Of a stretch of DNA of 64,000 nucleotides, positions 23,756-34,728 are shown one piece after another. Under the pieces are notes generated by a model. The model made no database searches, was not told the DNA's origin, and was given only the letters and a program-made list of their open reading frames with translations. Origin of the DNA: Silene latifolia (taxonomy: Eukaryota; Streptophyta; Magnoliopsida; Caryophyllales; Caryophyllaceae); NCBI RefSeq assembly GCF_048544455.1, contig NC_133537.1:153834058-153898057 (forward strand). Direction: 5' to 3'. Position numbers and translations under genes: made by a program. Each line of letters begins with the position of its first letter. The first letter of the stretch is position 1.

Positions 23756-24850
23756 GAAAATCGTTCATATTTGATATGTCGTTGATGTAATGCATGCAAT
23801 ACAAGAAACATGTATTATTCCTATCATGTGAAATTAGACTATGTCGGTTAACACGTGTTTTAGCAAACAATTTGGTCGAAGTAAATGTTATATTCAATAC
23901 ATGTGAATGCCATATAATTAAATCATACATAGTAATAATTACGATAAATGAATTACAATAGTTAAAATTACAAGCTTCATTTGATCTACGTCAAAAGCAC
24001 GCTCAAAGACGGGATTTCGCAGAAGAAAATAAAAAGAAAATAAATTAGAAAAATATGAAAATACGTCTGATTAGAGGTGATAATACGAATAATAGTTGAT
24101 TCAAACCATAATTAGGAGCTACGTCAAAGCGAGAAATAGTTCATGCATCTGTTCTAGAGCTGGATTCTGGCTGTGAAGTCAGAATCGCAACACTGTTATC
24201 GTTCGTTGGTAGATTTAAGATGAATTATCGATATTAGACTCGAATTTAAGTGTTTTAATCGATTATTTGTATCTTGACAAGTCGTAAAACGAATTAAAAC
24301 CAGAAATTACAGCGATTTACATGATTCTGATTATACAATGAACTCGTATCGGAAATACAAAAAGGCGAAACGAAACTTGACAGATAAGACTCGGAAGAAA
24401 ACTTATGTATCAAATTAGGATTCTAGAACCTCAACATGAACAAGTCGAAATCCCGAAGAATCGGTTTGAATTAAAACGACAAAAACACGCAAGTATTGAA
24501 TTACTCGGGATTAAGGACGAATTAAGCATTTTATTAAAAGGGAATTGTTAAAAAAAGATTTATGTACTGAAATAACAAAGAAAATGAAAGAATAATAAAA
24601 GAAGGAAACTTGCAGGAAGTCGAGGAAGAAGAAGAAGTGTAGGAGCAGTAAGCAGCCTATGGAAGAGGCGCAGCAAGGTTGCGGTCCTTCCTGAAGACTA
24701 TAGATACCCAGTATCTGCAACTTCCAAAAACCACCCGATGATGATCGGACTATAACGCGTTTTTGATATGCATGCGTGGATTGGCTATACATGAGATGGT
24801 TTAATGCACTACTCGGATATGAAAAATGATTTCAAAAGTTTTCTAACTTC

Positions 24851-25240
24851 ATTTGCATTAAAATAACACTATTTAGAGTTAAAACCGTCTTCGGACCCAA
24901 AACCGACTCAGAAACCCGCAACTCGAGTCAACCTGAGTCAACCCAAGTCAACCCAAATCTCGAATGTCAAAAATATTGCCATGAATGTCTTTATCATGTC
25001 ATTTCCCTTAAAACAACACTATTTAGAGTTGAAACCGCCTTCGCAACCAAAACCGACTCAGAAACCCGCAATTCGAGTCAACCTGAGTCAACCAGAATTT
25101 AGCCAAATCTCAAATGTCGAAAATAATGCCATGAATTTTTTTATCATGTCATTTCCATTAAAATGACCCTAATTAGAGTCAAAACCGACACCGAGCCAAA
25201 AACCGACTCCAAATTCAAATCCAGACTCACACGGGTCAAA
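24851..25240. repeat. 150-bp tandem repeat (about 2.6 copies)
   Basis: Copies start at 24851, 25001 and 25151 (ATTT..CATTAAAATAACACTATTTAGAG and variants), exactly 150 bases apart. The unit contains GAGTCAACCTGAGTCAACC and AAACCGACTCAGAAACCCGC. Confidence 0.9.
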
Positions 25241-26094
25241 CCCGAGTCAAGCACACAAAACACCTACCTCAAGTAACACCAAAATCATCTTATTAGATGC
25301 CCATATTGTTACACGACATATTATATGAATACCACGTATCAAACCAACCAATCAAGGGATAGAGCAAAGGCCACGTCCAAATTGAAAGGGACAGTACACC
25401 CCTTTCAGTCACTAGTTGGCTCGCGCCTCTTTGGGTTGTTTGCTTAGCCACTAAGCAAACTCAACCGACCTACCATCCCACATTTCTCTGTAAATACCAA
25501 CCTTCGCACACCATAATCCTCACGCGAGTGTCCGCCCCTTCACCTCTCTCTTAAACTTCTAGACTCGACTTCCTAAGTCACAAAATCGACACGTGTTTTC
25601 GACCTACCGATCGAAAACACAAGCCTTACACATTTTGTTTGGTACCGTCGCCGTGCATTCGACCGACCCATTTGACCAACTCAATTCATCAATCAATATG
25701 TTTTAATTAACATATTTTCAAAACAAAATCCCTTTTTAAGGCACTCTTTTAAACTTATTTGATCGTGAGTAGTCGCTACGAGAAAACTGTCTCTAAAGTC
25801 GTCTACGTCGCAAACATCAATACACGTAAGTTTGAGGGTGTAAACAACTCATTTATTTCATGTCTTTAGTGCTTTTATGAGTTTATATGCATGAACAATG
25901 CATAACACGATTCAAATATAGGTTAGACGAGCCAAAACTGGATTTTGGCCTCAGACAGGGGCTGCTTGTATAGCAGCATGGCTCGCGCTTCAATGCCCTC
26001 TCAGGCCTTAATCCAGCCGTGTTTGTTCTCGTCTTTCCTCTTTAGTTCATTTCCTATTTGCAATCGGTTTTTACCATTTCAAATTTTTCAAATC

Positions 26095-26490
26095 ATCTTT
26101 ATGACAAACGTTTTAGCCACAAATTAAAATCACCCTTGGTTCCATATACCATGATGGTTTAATCCGTGACTCGGTGATATTATTTGGTTAATTATATTTT
26201 AAAGGAAAGCCTTTTCTTTTATTTACCATTTTAATTCATTTTTATGATAAACATATTTCGACCATTACAAAAATCATCCTTGGATCTTTATACCATGACG
26301 GTTTATTCTGTGCCTCGATGATATTATTGGTTAATTACAAATTAAAGGGTATTTTAACCCCCTTTTATTTTACTTAGCATCTTTCTTATTTATTTACATT
26401 TGCAAACATATTAGTCATAATTCATAATCATCCTTGGTTCTTTATACCATGTCGGTTAATCCGAATACGATGAGAAACTTTACTAATTAC
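26095..26490. repeat. Diverged ~145-bp tandem repeat (three copies)
   Basis: The blocks ATCACCCTTGGTTC / ATACCATGATGGTTTAATCCG recur near 26128, 26270 and 26426 with clear drift and small indels. Confidence 0.7.
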
Positions 26491-27164
26491 AAATAATTGA
26501 ACTTAACATATTTAGTTAAAATCAAACATTTTACATTTTTATTTGTAAGCTATGCTTTTCAAACTTGCAAATCTGACAACAAATATTACTAACATAATAG
26601 TAATTATTCCGAGTCATGCAAATCATATTTGCAATCATTCATCACAAATACGGTTTTAAATAACCTTTTCAACAATGTTTTAAGCAACCTTTTTACAACC
26701 AGGAGATGGCCATTGGGTCGTCGTCTGACTCGCGCCCCAAGAGGCTGTATGTTTTCTTATTTTAAAACCTGGGCAGAGCCCTTTCCCTCGCCAATAGGCT
26801 TGCGCCCCAAGGGGGCTGCCTGGTACTGTTCTATTTCGTTTTAGTATTTGTCTAGGACGATCCCAATTACGGTTAATCCGAATACATGACGGATGAGATT
26901 GACAAGCTTACGTTTTTTACATTTTGTCATTTGACACTCTTTTTCAAATAATGGATCGTGTTAAGCATCATAATCCAAATTTGGTAAATGGATGTTTAAT
27001 TTCCGTTTTCACATGCAAACCAATCTAAATCCAACTTTGACACTTAGTACATGCATAAACAACCGACTTAGAAAATATTCACATGTTAGGTTAAGACTTT
27101 TGGATGCGCATTCATGCCTTTAAACCGTTTTATCAACTTTTGCACTTAAACAACCACGATCGAT

Positions 27165-27635
27165 CAATAGAGGCTGCTAACGCGGGCGGGATTAGGTATC
27201 CGATTAAAGGGCTTCCCAATATGTACCCTCACCCCTTACTTAGAACTTTTGGATAGTGTAGGGCCTTATCCAAGGCGTACGAGAGTCATTTTAGGCATAG
27301 AATGCTAAAAGGGGGACGAGTCCTTATCTTTAGTACCTATGTCAAACACCGCTTTTTGCCTTGATTGACCTAGGTATAAAGTGGATTTCGAATGGGTTCC
27401 GGGCATCCCACAAATGCTTGGTGGCGACTCCGAACATCTCTAATCGTTTCGGGACCTTTGCCGAGATGAAACCGACCGATCTAAAGCGATCCGGTCGAAA
27501 GCATTTTTACGCCCCCGAGCGTGGCTTTCAAAAGACCGCTGCATGTCCACAGATTGGCTTGGCGTATAGCTGGCCCGTGACTACGGATCGGTAGGTGGTC
27601 CGTAACCACAGACCGGCTCGTGGCCCACGTCCACA
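27165..27635 (-). repeat. Right inverted arm of the Ogre-like LTR
   Basis: Inverted partner of 23340-23755. On the + strand it reads GCGGGCGGGATTAGGT (27182), CCTCACCCCTTACTT (27226), CGAGAGTCATTTTAGGCATAG (27281) and TTGGTGGCGACTCC (27419). Confidence 0.8.
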
Positions 27636-27637
27636 GA

Positions 27638-27656
27638 TTGGTGACTCCGCTGGGGA
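27638..27656 (+). other. Ogre-type primer-binding site
   Basis: TTGGTGACTCCGCTGGGGA, two bases after the LTR end. It is one base from the tRNA-Arg-type site reported for Ogre elements (TGGCGACTCCGCTGGGGA). Confidence 0.85.
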
Positions 27657-28039
27657 AAACTAGGACACTTGTGTCTTTGTGATCCTTAGAGGTGAAACTC
27701 GAACGAGGTCGTGGTTAAAGTGCATTAATTGATATTACGGTCATAGTCGAGTTCCTTGTCCGGGCCCACAATCTAACCTTTATTGACAAATTGGCTCGTC
27801 TCGTTGGCGTGAGTTTTCTCATCCCCGCATTTCGAATCCCGATTGAGTCAACCGTACCATTGACGTTACACATTTCTGTTTCGTTGAAGAGCTTTCATCA
27901 CCTTCGAGCACGAGGCTAGGGCACCTCCTTACACATTTTGTTTGGATTGGTATCCCTCTTGAAAATCGGGGTTTGATTGCTTGGTGTGTAACCCACCCTT
28001 TAAGCCAAAACCCGTGTCAACATTATGCATAATATAATG

Positions 28040-28560
28040 AAACTGCGAGTTCTTATGTGTTATAAGATCATAAGTCCTTCCGTGTCCTTTCAAAAACACC
28101 CTTTTTGTGCCGTTATAATGGCCGTTTCAAAACCTCGGTCTTTTGCCGACCGTTGCAAACCCTTTTTATGCCGTCGTAATGACGATTTTCAAACTCTGTT
28201 TTTATAACCGTTTCAAATTAACTTTTTATGTCGTCGTAATGACTATTTTCAAAACCGGTTTCCTATGACCGTTTCAAAAACACATTTCGCGCCGTTATAA
28301 TGGCGGTTTCAAACCTCGGTCTTTCGCCGACCGTTGCAAACCCTTTTTATGCCGTCGTAATGACGATTTTTCAAACCTGGTTTTCTACAACCATTTCAAC
28401 ACGGCTTTTTAGGCCGTCGTAATGACAATTTTCAAACCCGTTTTTCTACAACCGTTTCAAAAACACATTTCGCGTCGTTTCAAACCTCGGTCCCTCGCCG
28501 ACCGTTGCATTCTCAAAGCGCCCTTTTACGCCGTCGTAATGACAAATTCTACCCTCGAAT
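28040..28560. repeat. ~183-bp higher-order repeat built from ~61-bp subunits
   Basis: The block AAAAACAC..CGCGCCGTTATAATGG..AACCTCGGTC..GCCGACCGTTGC starts at 28092, 28276 and 28459. Within each period GCCGTCGTAATGACGATTTTCAAAC-type subunits recur. Further degraded GTCGTAATGACG copies trail to about 28775. Confidence 0.85.
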
Positions 28561-28789
28561 TTTTAAAAATCGAAATCAATTTTTAATCATAAACGTTTTT
28601 CAAACTGTCGTAATGACGATTTCAACCCGTGCAACTTTCCAAATTTTAAATCTCGTTTTCTAAATAAAATTTGTCTTTTCTAAGCCGTCATAATGACGAG
28701 TTCAATTCTCACAATTTTCGTTTTCCATACCTTCTTTCAAAGATTAAAACGGTTTTCTAACCCGTCAGAATGACGAATTCAATCCTCAT

Positions 28790-29265
28790 AATTTCCAATT
28801 TCAAATCATTGAAAACAATTTAAACCGTTTCCAAATTTCCAATCAAAACATAACCATTTGAAAACAAATTTAAACGTTTTCAGATTTTCAAATCCAATTT
28901 CAAATCATTTAAAAACGACTTTAACCATTTTCAAATCTCAAATTTAAAATCAAATAATTTGAAAACCAATTTAACTGTTTTCAAAATTCAAATTCAAAAT
29001 CAAATCTTTGAAAACAAATTTAACCGTTTTCAAATTTCAAACCATTTGAAAACGAATTTAACCGTTTTCAAATTTCAAATCCAATTTCAAACCATTTGAA
29101 AACAAATTTAACCGTTTTCAAATTTCAATTCAAAATCAAGTCTTTGAAAAAAAATTTAACCGTTTTCAGATTTCAAATTAAAACTCAATCTTTGAAAACA
29201 AATTTAATCGTTTTTAAATTTTCAACCCAATTCTAAATCCTTTGAAAACAAATTTAACCGTTTTC
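28790..29265. repeat. Minisatellite of TTTGAAAACAAATTTAACCG units
   Basis: About nine units of 45-60 bases, each with TTTGAAAAC, AAATTTAACCGTTTTC and AAATTTCAAATC, with variable spacing. Confidence 0.85.
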
Positions 29266-29687
29266 ATGGCCATTGTGATGACGATTCCAAATACGATTTT
29301 CAAATCCGTGATTCATAATTTCAAAAATCGTCTTCGGGAACAACACATTGTTTTCAGAGCCGCCGCAATCTCAACTTAAACCGTCTTTTGAAAACAAACC
29401 TAAGGCAACCCTTTCAACTGGCCGACCTTTTGAAGATCCATACTCTTCGGAAGCCGTCCATAGAACGACAAATGAATCTTTTTGAAAACTTCTATTTTCG
29501 AAAAATTCAGTCCACCTTTCTGATTCAGCCTCGAGTCGATTAGAGTCCATTCGATTTCAAGTCAAGTCGTCTAGATAACGTCGGATCTCCGCCGAAGTTA
29601 ATACCTACCTTCTTGGTCTAGGTCGTGTCGCCTAATTGTCGAGACATCTTGAATGGCGTTAGACCTCTAGGGTATTAAACCCATCTT

Positions 29688-29707
29688 CCCCCCCCCCCCC
29701 CCCCCCC
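29688..29707. repeat. C20 homopolymer
   Basis: Twenty consecutive C bases. The length may be inexact, since long C runs are hard to sequence. Confidence 0.9.
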
Positions 29708-29932
29708 TCACGGGTCAAAGGTCAATGTTTGAGTGCATGTCTCGTCTAACGGCGTCATGCCATCAACGCACATCAAAACTGAGTTAGAAGTCGTTTGTCT
29801 AGGCATCATTATGCCAAAGTCGACACTCGAGTCTAAATTCAAGTCATGCACCAAGAGTTCAAACACAAGAGGTCGTTCACGATCTTTAATGAACTCATAA
29901 CCTAGTCACACCGTCGCGTCTCCACAATAAAA

Positions 29933-31810
29933 TTGCCTTTTGTATATATGTGTTGTACTTGCCTTTGTTTGTGCAATCCCTTGCCAAGACAAATTATAAC
30001 GCCTATCATTATATCAAATAGGAATCCCTTGGGTGTCGTCGATCATCAAGAAGAAACTCAAGAAGCTGATCAACCTTCATCCGACATGACTTATGCCGAA
30101 ACCAACAACATGGTCCTTCGACTAGCTATCGTGGAAAACTTGAGCACTCGTCTCTCCCATGTTGAGGACAAAATGATAACCGGTAATTTTACGTCTTATG
30201 ATATTGAGCAAAGGGTTAAGATCCTTGAAAGCCGACTACATGCCAACGACAAAACAAACCCTAGTTGGAAGGCTTCCAAAACCAGACAACCTCATAGGTC
30301 CTTCTCTGATTTGGGCATGCCTTATGCCACAGCCTTGGAAAGGCTAATCTCCCAAGGAAAGCTCAAACCGGTTGGTCCAACTCCGAACCCTCTACCAAAC
30401 AAGCGAGGACGTAGATGGGACGGAAACCTATTTTGTCAATATCATCAAGGTCGCGAACATGACACTGAAATGTGCCTCCCCCTAAAAGGTGTCATCCTTG
30501 ATATGATCAAAAAGGGCAAGTTACCATTACCTCCCTCAACAAGCAAAATGAACAACCATCCTAAAAACCTTATTGGACACAGCCAGGAATATTCCCTAGG
30601 GTGCTCTCATCTCATCTCTCCTGACGATGAGAAAATTCATGCAATTGACGAGGATGGCATACAAAGCGCCATTATGATGCTCTCCGTCTCCATCAACAAC
30701 ATATTCTCAAAGTTGAAAGTTGCTATCGATGATTTGAACACCCGGATGACTACTTTGGAGAAAAGGGTCGGTACTATCGAAAATGAAACTAGCCATCAAG
30801 AAGAAAACCAACCCTTGGTTCACCAACCAACAGCTGTTGAAAATGAGGAATCATCTAATGGTTCACACACCCATGAAACCACTAACAAAGAACGTGAAAT
30901 TGCCTCGCCAAATACCCTTTCAAAATGCCAAGCAACATCCCCAAAATTTCCCATTGACAACAATCAAATACTGATTTCGTCCAATAATGACAAAAACAAA
31001 AACAAAACTCACAAAAATATCCCAAAAAACACCAATGTTCGAACCTTGGGAAAACATCAAAGGTTATTCACAGATCTGGGAATAATATATGGCAACGCTC
31101 TGGAGATACTTGCTTAAGAAGGAATGCTCCAACCCATTGGTCCGACTCCGGACAAACTCGAACATAAAAGAGCCCGATCCTGGGATGGTAATGCCTATTG
31201 CCAATACCATCAAGTCAAGGGCCATGACACCGAATCCTGCTTCAAACTCAAGCATGCCATTCAAGATATGATTGAAGCTGGCAAAATCATAATTTCACCT
31301 CTGAGTCAAGACAATCCTCTCGGATGTCTCAAGTCAAATAGCAAGGTTGAATGTTTTCAAAGGACATTCACTAGACTCAACACAACCTATACCGCAACTC
31401 TTCAAAAGCTTATGACTAAAGGGAAGCTACAACCAATCGGGCCCACTCCGGACCCGTCTGAACAGAGGAAAACCCGTTTCTGGGACGGTAGTGCCTATTG
31501 CCAATATCATCAAGGAAAAGGTCATGACACTGAAACATGCTTCAAATTAAAACATGTTATTCAAAATGTGATCGACAACCATGAATTGGTAGCTTCATCC
31601 GTAGGCCAACCAATTGATGAAAACAACCCTAATGAACATCTCTTTCTACAAGGAGATGAAAGCCTCATGGACTATTGTCCTCATATCATTCCCAACAATG
31701 AGAGTGAAGTGCTCAAGTGGTCAATGCTCAAGACCAAACATTTAAGCCGCTGGATGCTGCGAAGGAGACCTTCAAGGAGGATAATGATGATTTGGAGTCT
31801 GTATCTATGA
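29933..31810 (+). pseudogene. Ogre-like gag-region ORF with triplicated CHHC module
   Basis: One frame of about 625 codons with one in-frame stop (31115-31117); the real start may be the later ATG of MTYAETNN (about 30086). The N-terminal part has coiled-coil-like segments (IVENLSTRLSHVEDKM, IEQRVKILESRL). A ~75-residue module then occurs three times, at about 30300-30530, 31063-31300 and 31360-31600. Each runs F.DLG..Y..ALE.L...GKLQPIGPTP, R.WDG, YCQYHQGKGHDTETC, FKLKHVIQ. The Cys/His pattern is C-X2-H-X4-H-X4-C. A second coiled-coil-like segment (LKVAIDDLNTRMTTLEKRV) and a low-complexity Asn/Thr/Lys region separate modules 1 and 2. The sequence resembles the gag/protease junction of Ogre/Tat elements. 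Protease and polymerase are missing because CACTA C sequence follows. Confidence 0.6.
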
Positions 31811-31884
31811 TTGAGTCCAAATCCGAGTCCGAGTCTTAGGCTTTCTCATATCTATCCTAGTGTCTGTCCTTTTATTACAAAGTG

Positions 31885-32965
31885 ACAAATTTGGCGCAAA
31901 ATTAGTGAAAAGTAATTACAACGGTTTTTTTAGAACCCGTTGTTATTAGGTTGTAACAACGGTTGTAGACTGAATACCCGTTGTTATTAATATTATACAA
32001 ATCTTAAGAACAACAAATTTTTTTATTCTGCAATACGCTACAAAACACAAACACAAGCTAATACTGCTACTATACACTAATATCATCCTCCATTTTTCCC
32101 TGATCGTCTCTCTGTCTTCATCTCCGTCACTGTTGTCACCTTCTTCTTTCCGTCATCGTGTTTATCAATCAGGTATATATGTTTCTTAGCAACGCTTATA
32201 GATATAGGATTGTATGTTTAATTTCCTGGCCTATGAATGTCGATTATTTTTGAATTTGTGAATTTTTTGGGTTATTATCTAATTTGTTGATAATTTAGCT
32301 TAATTGCTTTCCTGAATTTCGTTTATTTGTTTGCCTATTATTGGATTTTCTGAATTAGTTGCCTATATATTACGAATATAGAAAAATGACTCGAACTTGG
32401 ATGATTGATGCAAATATGAGTGACCGCAACTATAAGGATGGTTTAGGTGAATTTTATGAAGTCGTTTCGAACAATTTGAAAGGTTCTTCTAGTATTGCAT
32501 GTCCCTGTGAAAAATGTGGTAATATTAGGTATATGGCTTTTCCGGACATTAAAATACACCTAGAAAAGTGGAGATTTAGTCGATCCTATACACGTTGGAT
32601 TTTTCATGGGGAACCATTAGAGGACGAGAATAGCTTTGAAGAAGATGATGTTGAGGTACACGAAAGGCCAACTGATGATCCCGAGTTTGCCGAGTTTTTT
32701 GAGTTGGAAGAGTTGGAAGCAGAGAAGTTGAATGTTGGGTCTATAGATAATGAAGAGAATGATGATGAGTCGAATGCTTTTGAAGATGTAGGTGATGACA
32801 CTATTAGTTGGGATGACCTTAACAACATGTATGAGAAGTTGTGTGAGTCTGAAGCACCTTTGTATCCTCGTTGTAAGTTTACAAAAATGTCGGCTGTGGT
32901 GAAGTTGTATAATATCAAGGGGTCAAATGGGGTGAGTGACACGTGTTTCACTAGTTTTTTAATGA
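31885..32965 (+). mobile_element. CACTA C, 5' region with start of TNP2-type transposase
   Basis: It begins with TTTGGCGCAAAATTAGTGAAAAG and AACGGTT motifs identical to the subterminal region of CACTA B (36729). The CACTA terminus itself is missing, so the left end is truncated against the Ogre-like element. A probable untranslated first exon (about 32040-32173) ends ATCAG/GTATAT, matching ATTATCAG/GTAATA in CACTA B (37045). The TNP2 N terminus follows. Copia C leader sequence takes over at about 32965-33000. Confidence 0.7.
32386..32965 (+). pseudogene. TNP2-like CACTA transposase, N-terminal fragment
   Basis: Start chosen at ATG 32386 (MTRTWMID). The first ~75 residues carry the transposase-associated pattern: YKDGLGEFYEVV, CPCEKCGNIRY, IHLEKWRFSRSYTRWIFHGE. 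An acidic stretch follows (EEDDVEVHE, EELEAEKLN), then YEKLCESEAPLYPRCKFTKMSAVVKLYNIKGSNGVSD, the usual entry into the TNP2 domain. About 190 residues survive of a protein normally many hundred long. The catalytic DDE part is absent. The frame is intact as far as it goes. Confidence 0.8.
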
Positions 32966-32999
32966 TTTTTAGTAATTTTATTACATTTGAATGAGTAAA

Positions 33000-34728
33000 A
33001 TGGTGTTTAAATGACTAAAAATAGTTAGACTTTGAAACAGGCCTTGAAATTTTAATATGTTGTCACATGCACAATATACTCACTGTGTGTAAAATTTGAG
33101 ATGAACACGATTCATTTTGCATGGTTTATGAATTTTTAGGTGTAAAATTAAATAAATAGTGACTATTTTAGCAAAAATAGCTAAAACGAATTTTATAGCA
33201 TGAGAAAATTATTTTAGGTTGAATTTATGTCCCACATATCAGATCTAAAGTTGAAACATTGAATAGATTGATTTTCATATGCTTTAGATGTTTTATTTGA
33301 TAAAACCGATAAATCGCAACTACATTTTTCCCGAAATAAATTCGATTTTCTTAACCTTGATTTTGACATTACGAGTGTCATGGTATTCCAGAATGTTCAA
33401 AAATTTAAAATTCAAATTTTGAAATTATTATAATTTAATTTGGATTTATTTAATAAAAGTTATAATTTTTAAGGTCATATATGAGCATAATTGTAATACC
33501 AAGTTGAATTGTTGTCAAAAATTGAGTGATGACTAATTTTTGTATCCTAAGAGAGTTAGGATAATTAACTTGGGCTAAAATTTGATTTTAGTATTATTTT
33601 GCGATTTTAATAAGTTAAAAATCGCGAATTTCCAGAAAACCGTGTTGTATTTACGATATAAGTTTAAATAGGGCGCTTTGGCACATAACATGTCATGTTA
33701 GATACATATTATAATGCTGCATATTTCATTGATGAATGTCATATTTTATTTATATAATTTTGAATTGTGTAATTTTATCTTAGTATGGCCTTAGTTTTTA
33801 TTGATATTTCCCGTAATGTAAGGGGATATCGATACGGTTGTAATTTAATGTGATCTCGCATCACTTTTACTTTTACTAAGTTTTTCCATTTTATATGTAT
33901 AATGCAAAAGCTATGTAATTTCATTAATATATTTTTATTCCGGAGTTCCTTCAAGACGGTGCCATTCGGAAAGGCGTTCCGACGACGACGGTGTTCTTCG
34001 GAGGCGTGCCACTTGAAGATCAAGGGACCAATGGAGTTGGTTTCCGAATTTGTAATAGATTATTTGATTTTTTATTTTAGGAAGGTCATACTAGGAATTT
34101 ATTATTTGCTTTGCATTTTTCTTCATATGTTGCATGCATTGCCAATTCGCCATAACTTCACACGCATATCTTTTCTTATCGAGTCATCGACTGTGTCAAT
34201 TACAATTATCGATAGTTCACCGATTACGTTCACTAAACGACATAGATAATAAATTGACATGAGCTCTCATTAAATTTAAAATGGAAATTAGCCTTACTAA
34301 ATAGTAGGACTCATGAATCCCCGTGACATTTGGAGTAGGTTGGGTTTTCCCGAGGTGCATTCATTTTTCATTGGGTAAGTGGGGTAATAAAACGTTATTA
34401 CACACGAAATTTGGTTGGTCTCAATAGGATATTATGACTAGTCTTATGTTCCGGGGCTAGAGATGGGTTTTATGAAATTCACCAACCGAGAGTTCTAAAG
34501 TAGAATCAATTAAAGAGTTAATTCACCAAATTTACATAAGTATGGGATGTATCGGTTTCCCCGTACCCATATTTATATAAATATGGATCTAGGAATCATT
34601 TATTATAGTTGGATAGAGGTCACTATATAAATGCTAAACTTGTTTAAAATGTTTACAAGATTAATTAAAATGATAAATGTTTATGATTCCTTCATTTTCT
34701 ATTTTGTAGTCAATTTGATTAATTTGCA
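33000..34728 (+). other. Copia C leader (5' LTR and PBS missing)
   Basis: AT-rich, with weak but colinear similarity to the copia A leader: CCAGAATGTTCA (33390 against 39668) and TATTTCCCG.AATGTAAGGGGATATCGA (33805 against 40055). No gene is seen. The 5' LTR and PBS are lost at the junction with CACTA C. Confidence 0.6.

Larger units (their letters stand above)
23340..27635 (+). repeat. Ogre-like 5' LTR (4296 bp)
   Basis: Begins TGTGGACATGGGCCAC and ends GTGGCCCACGTCCACA, a long imperfect inverted terminus, two bases before the PBS. The outer ~420 bases on each side are inverted relatives of each other. The interior is AT-rich with a 150-bp tandem repeat (24851-25240) and a diverged ~145-bp repeat (26095-26490). 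No gene is seen; ORFs of 60-90 codons here look random. Confidence 0.75.
27657..29932 (+). other. Ogre-like leader, non-coding
   Basis: Some 2.3 kb between the PBS and the gag-like ORF. Ogre elements usually carry an extra ORF1 here; I see none. The space is filled by two minisatellite blocks (28040-28560 and 28790-29265), drifted repeats between them and a C20 run. Confidence 0.6.
23340..31850 (+). mobile_element. Ogre/Tat-like gypsy element, 5' portion
   Basis: Parts: a 4.3 kb 5' LTR (23340-27635), an Ogre-type PBS (27638-27656), a 2.3 kb leader with two minisatellites, and a gag-like ORF (29933-31810). It stops at about 31850-31885, where CACTA C sequence begins. No protease, RT or integrase is seen. 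Very long LTRs, the GACTCCGCTGGGGA primer site and CHHC-type knuckles point to the Ogre lineage. It is inserted in the G1 3' UTR. Confidence 0.75.

Noticed and set aside
28040..29265. Spaced repeats that might suggest a CRISPR array
   Set aside because: Unit length, drifted copies and lack of unique spacers are those of minisatellites in a plant retrotransposon leader.
33775..34249. ORFs on both strands in the copia C leader
   Set aside because: They overlap a non-coding leader shared in outline with copia A, where the frames are not kept.
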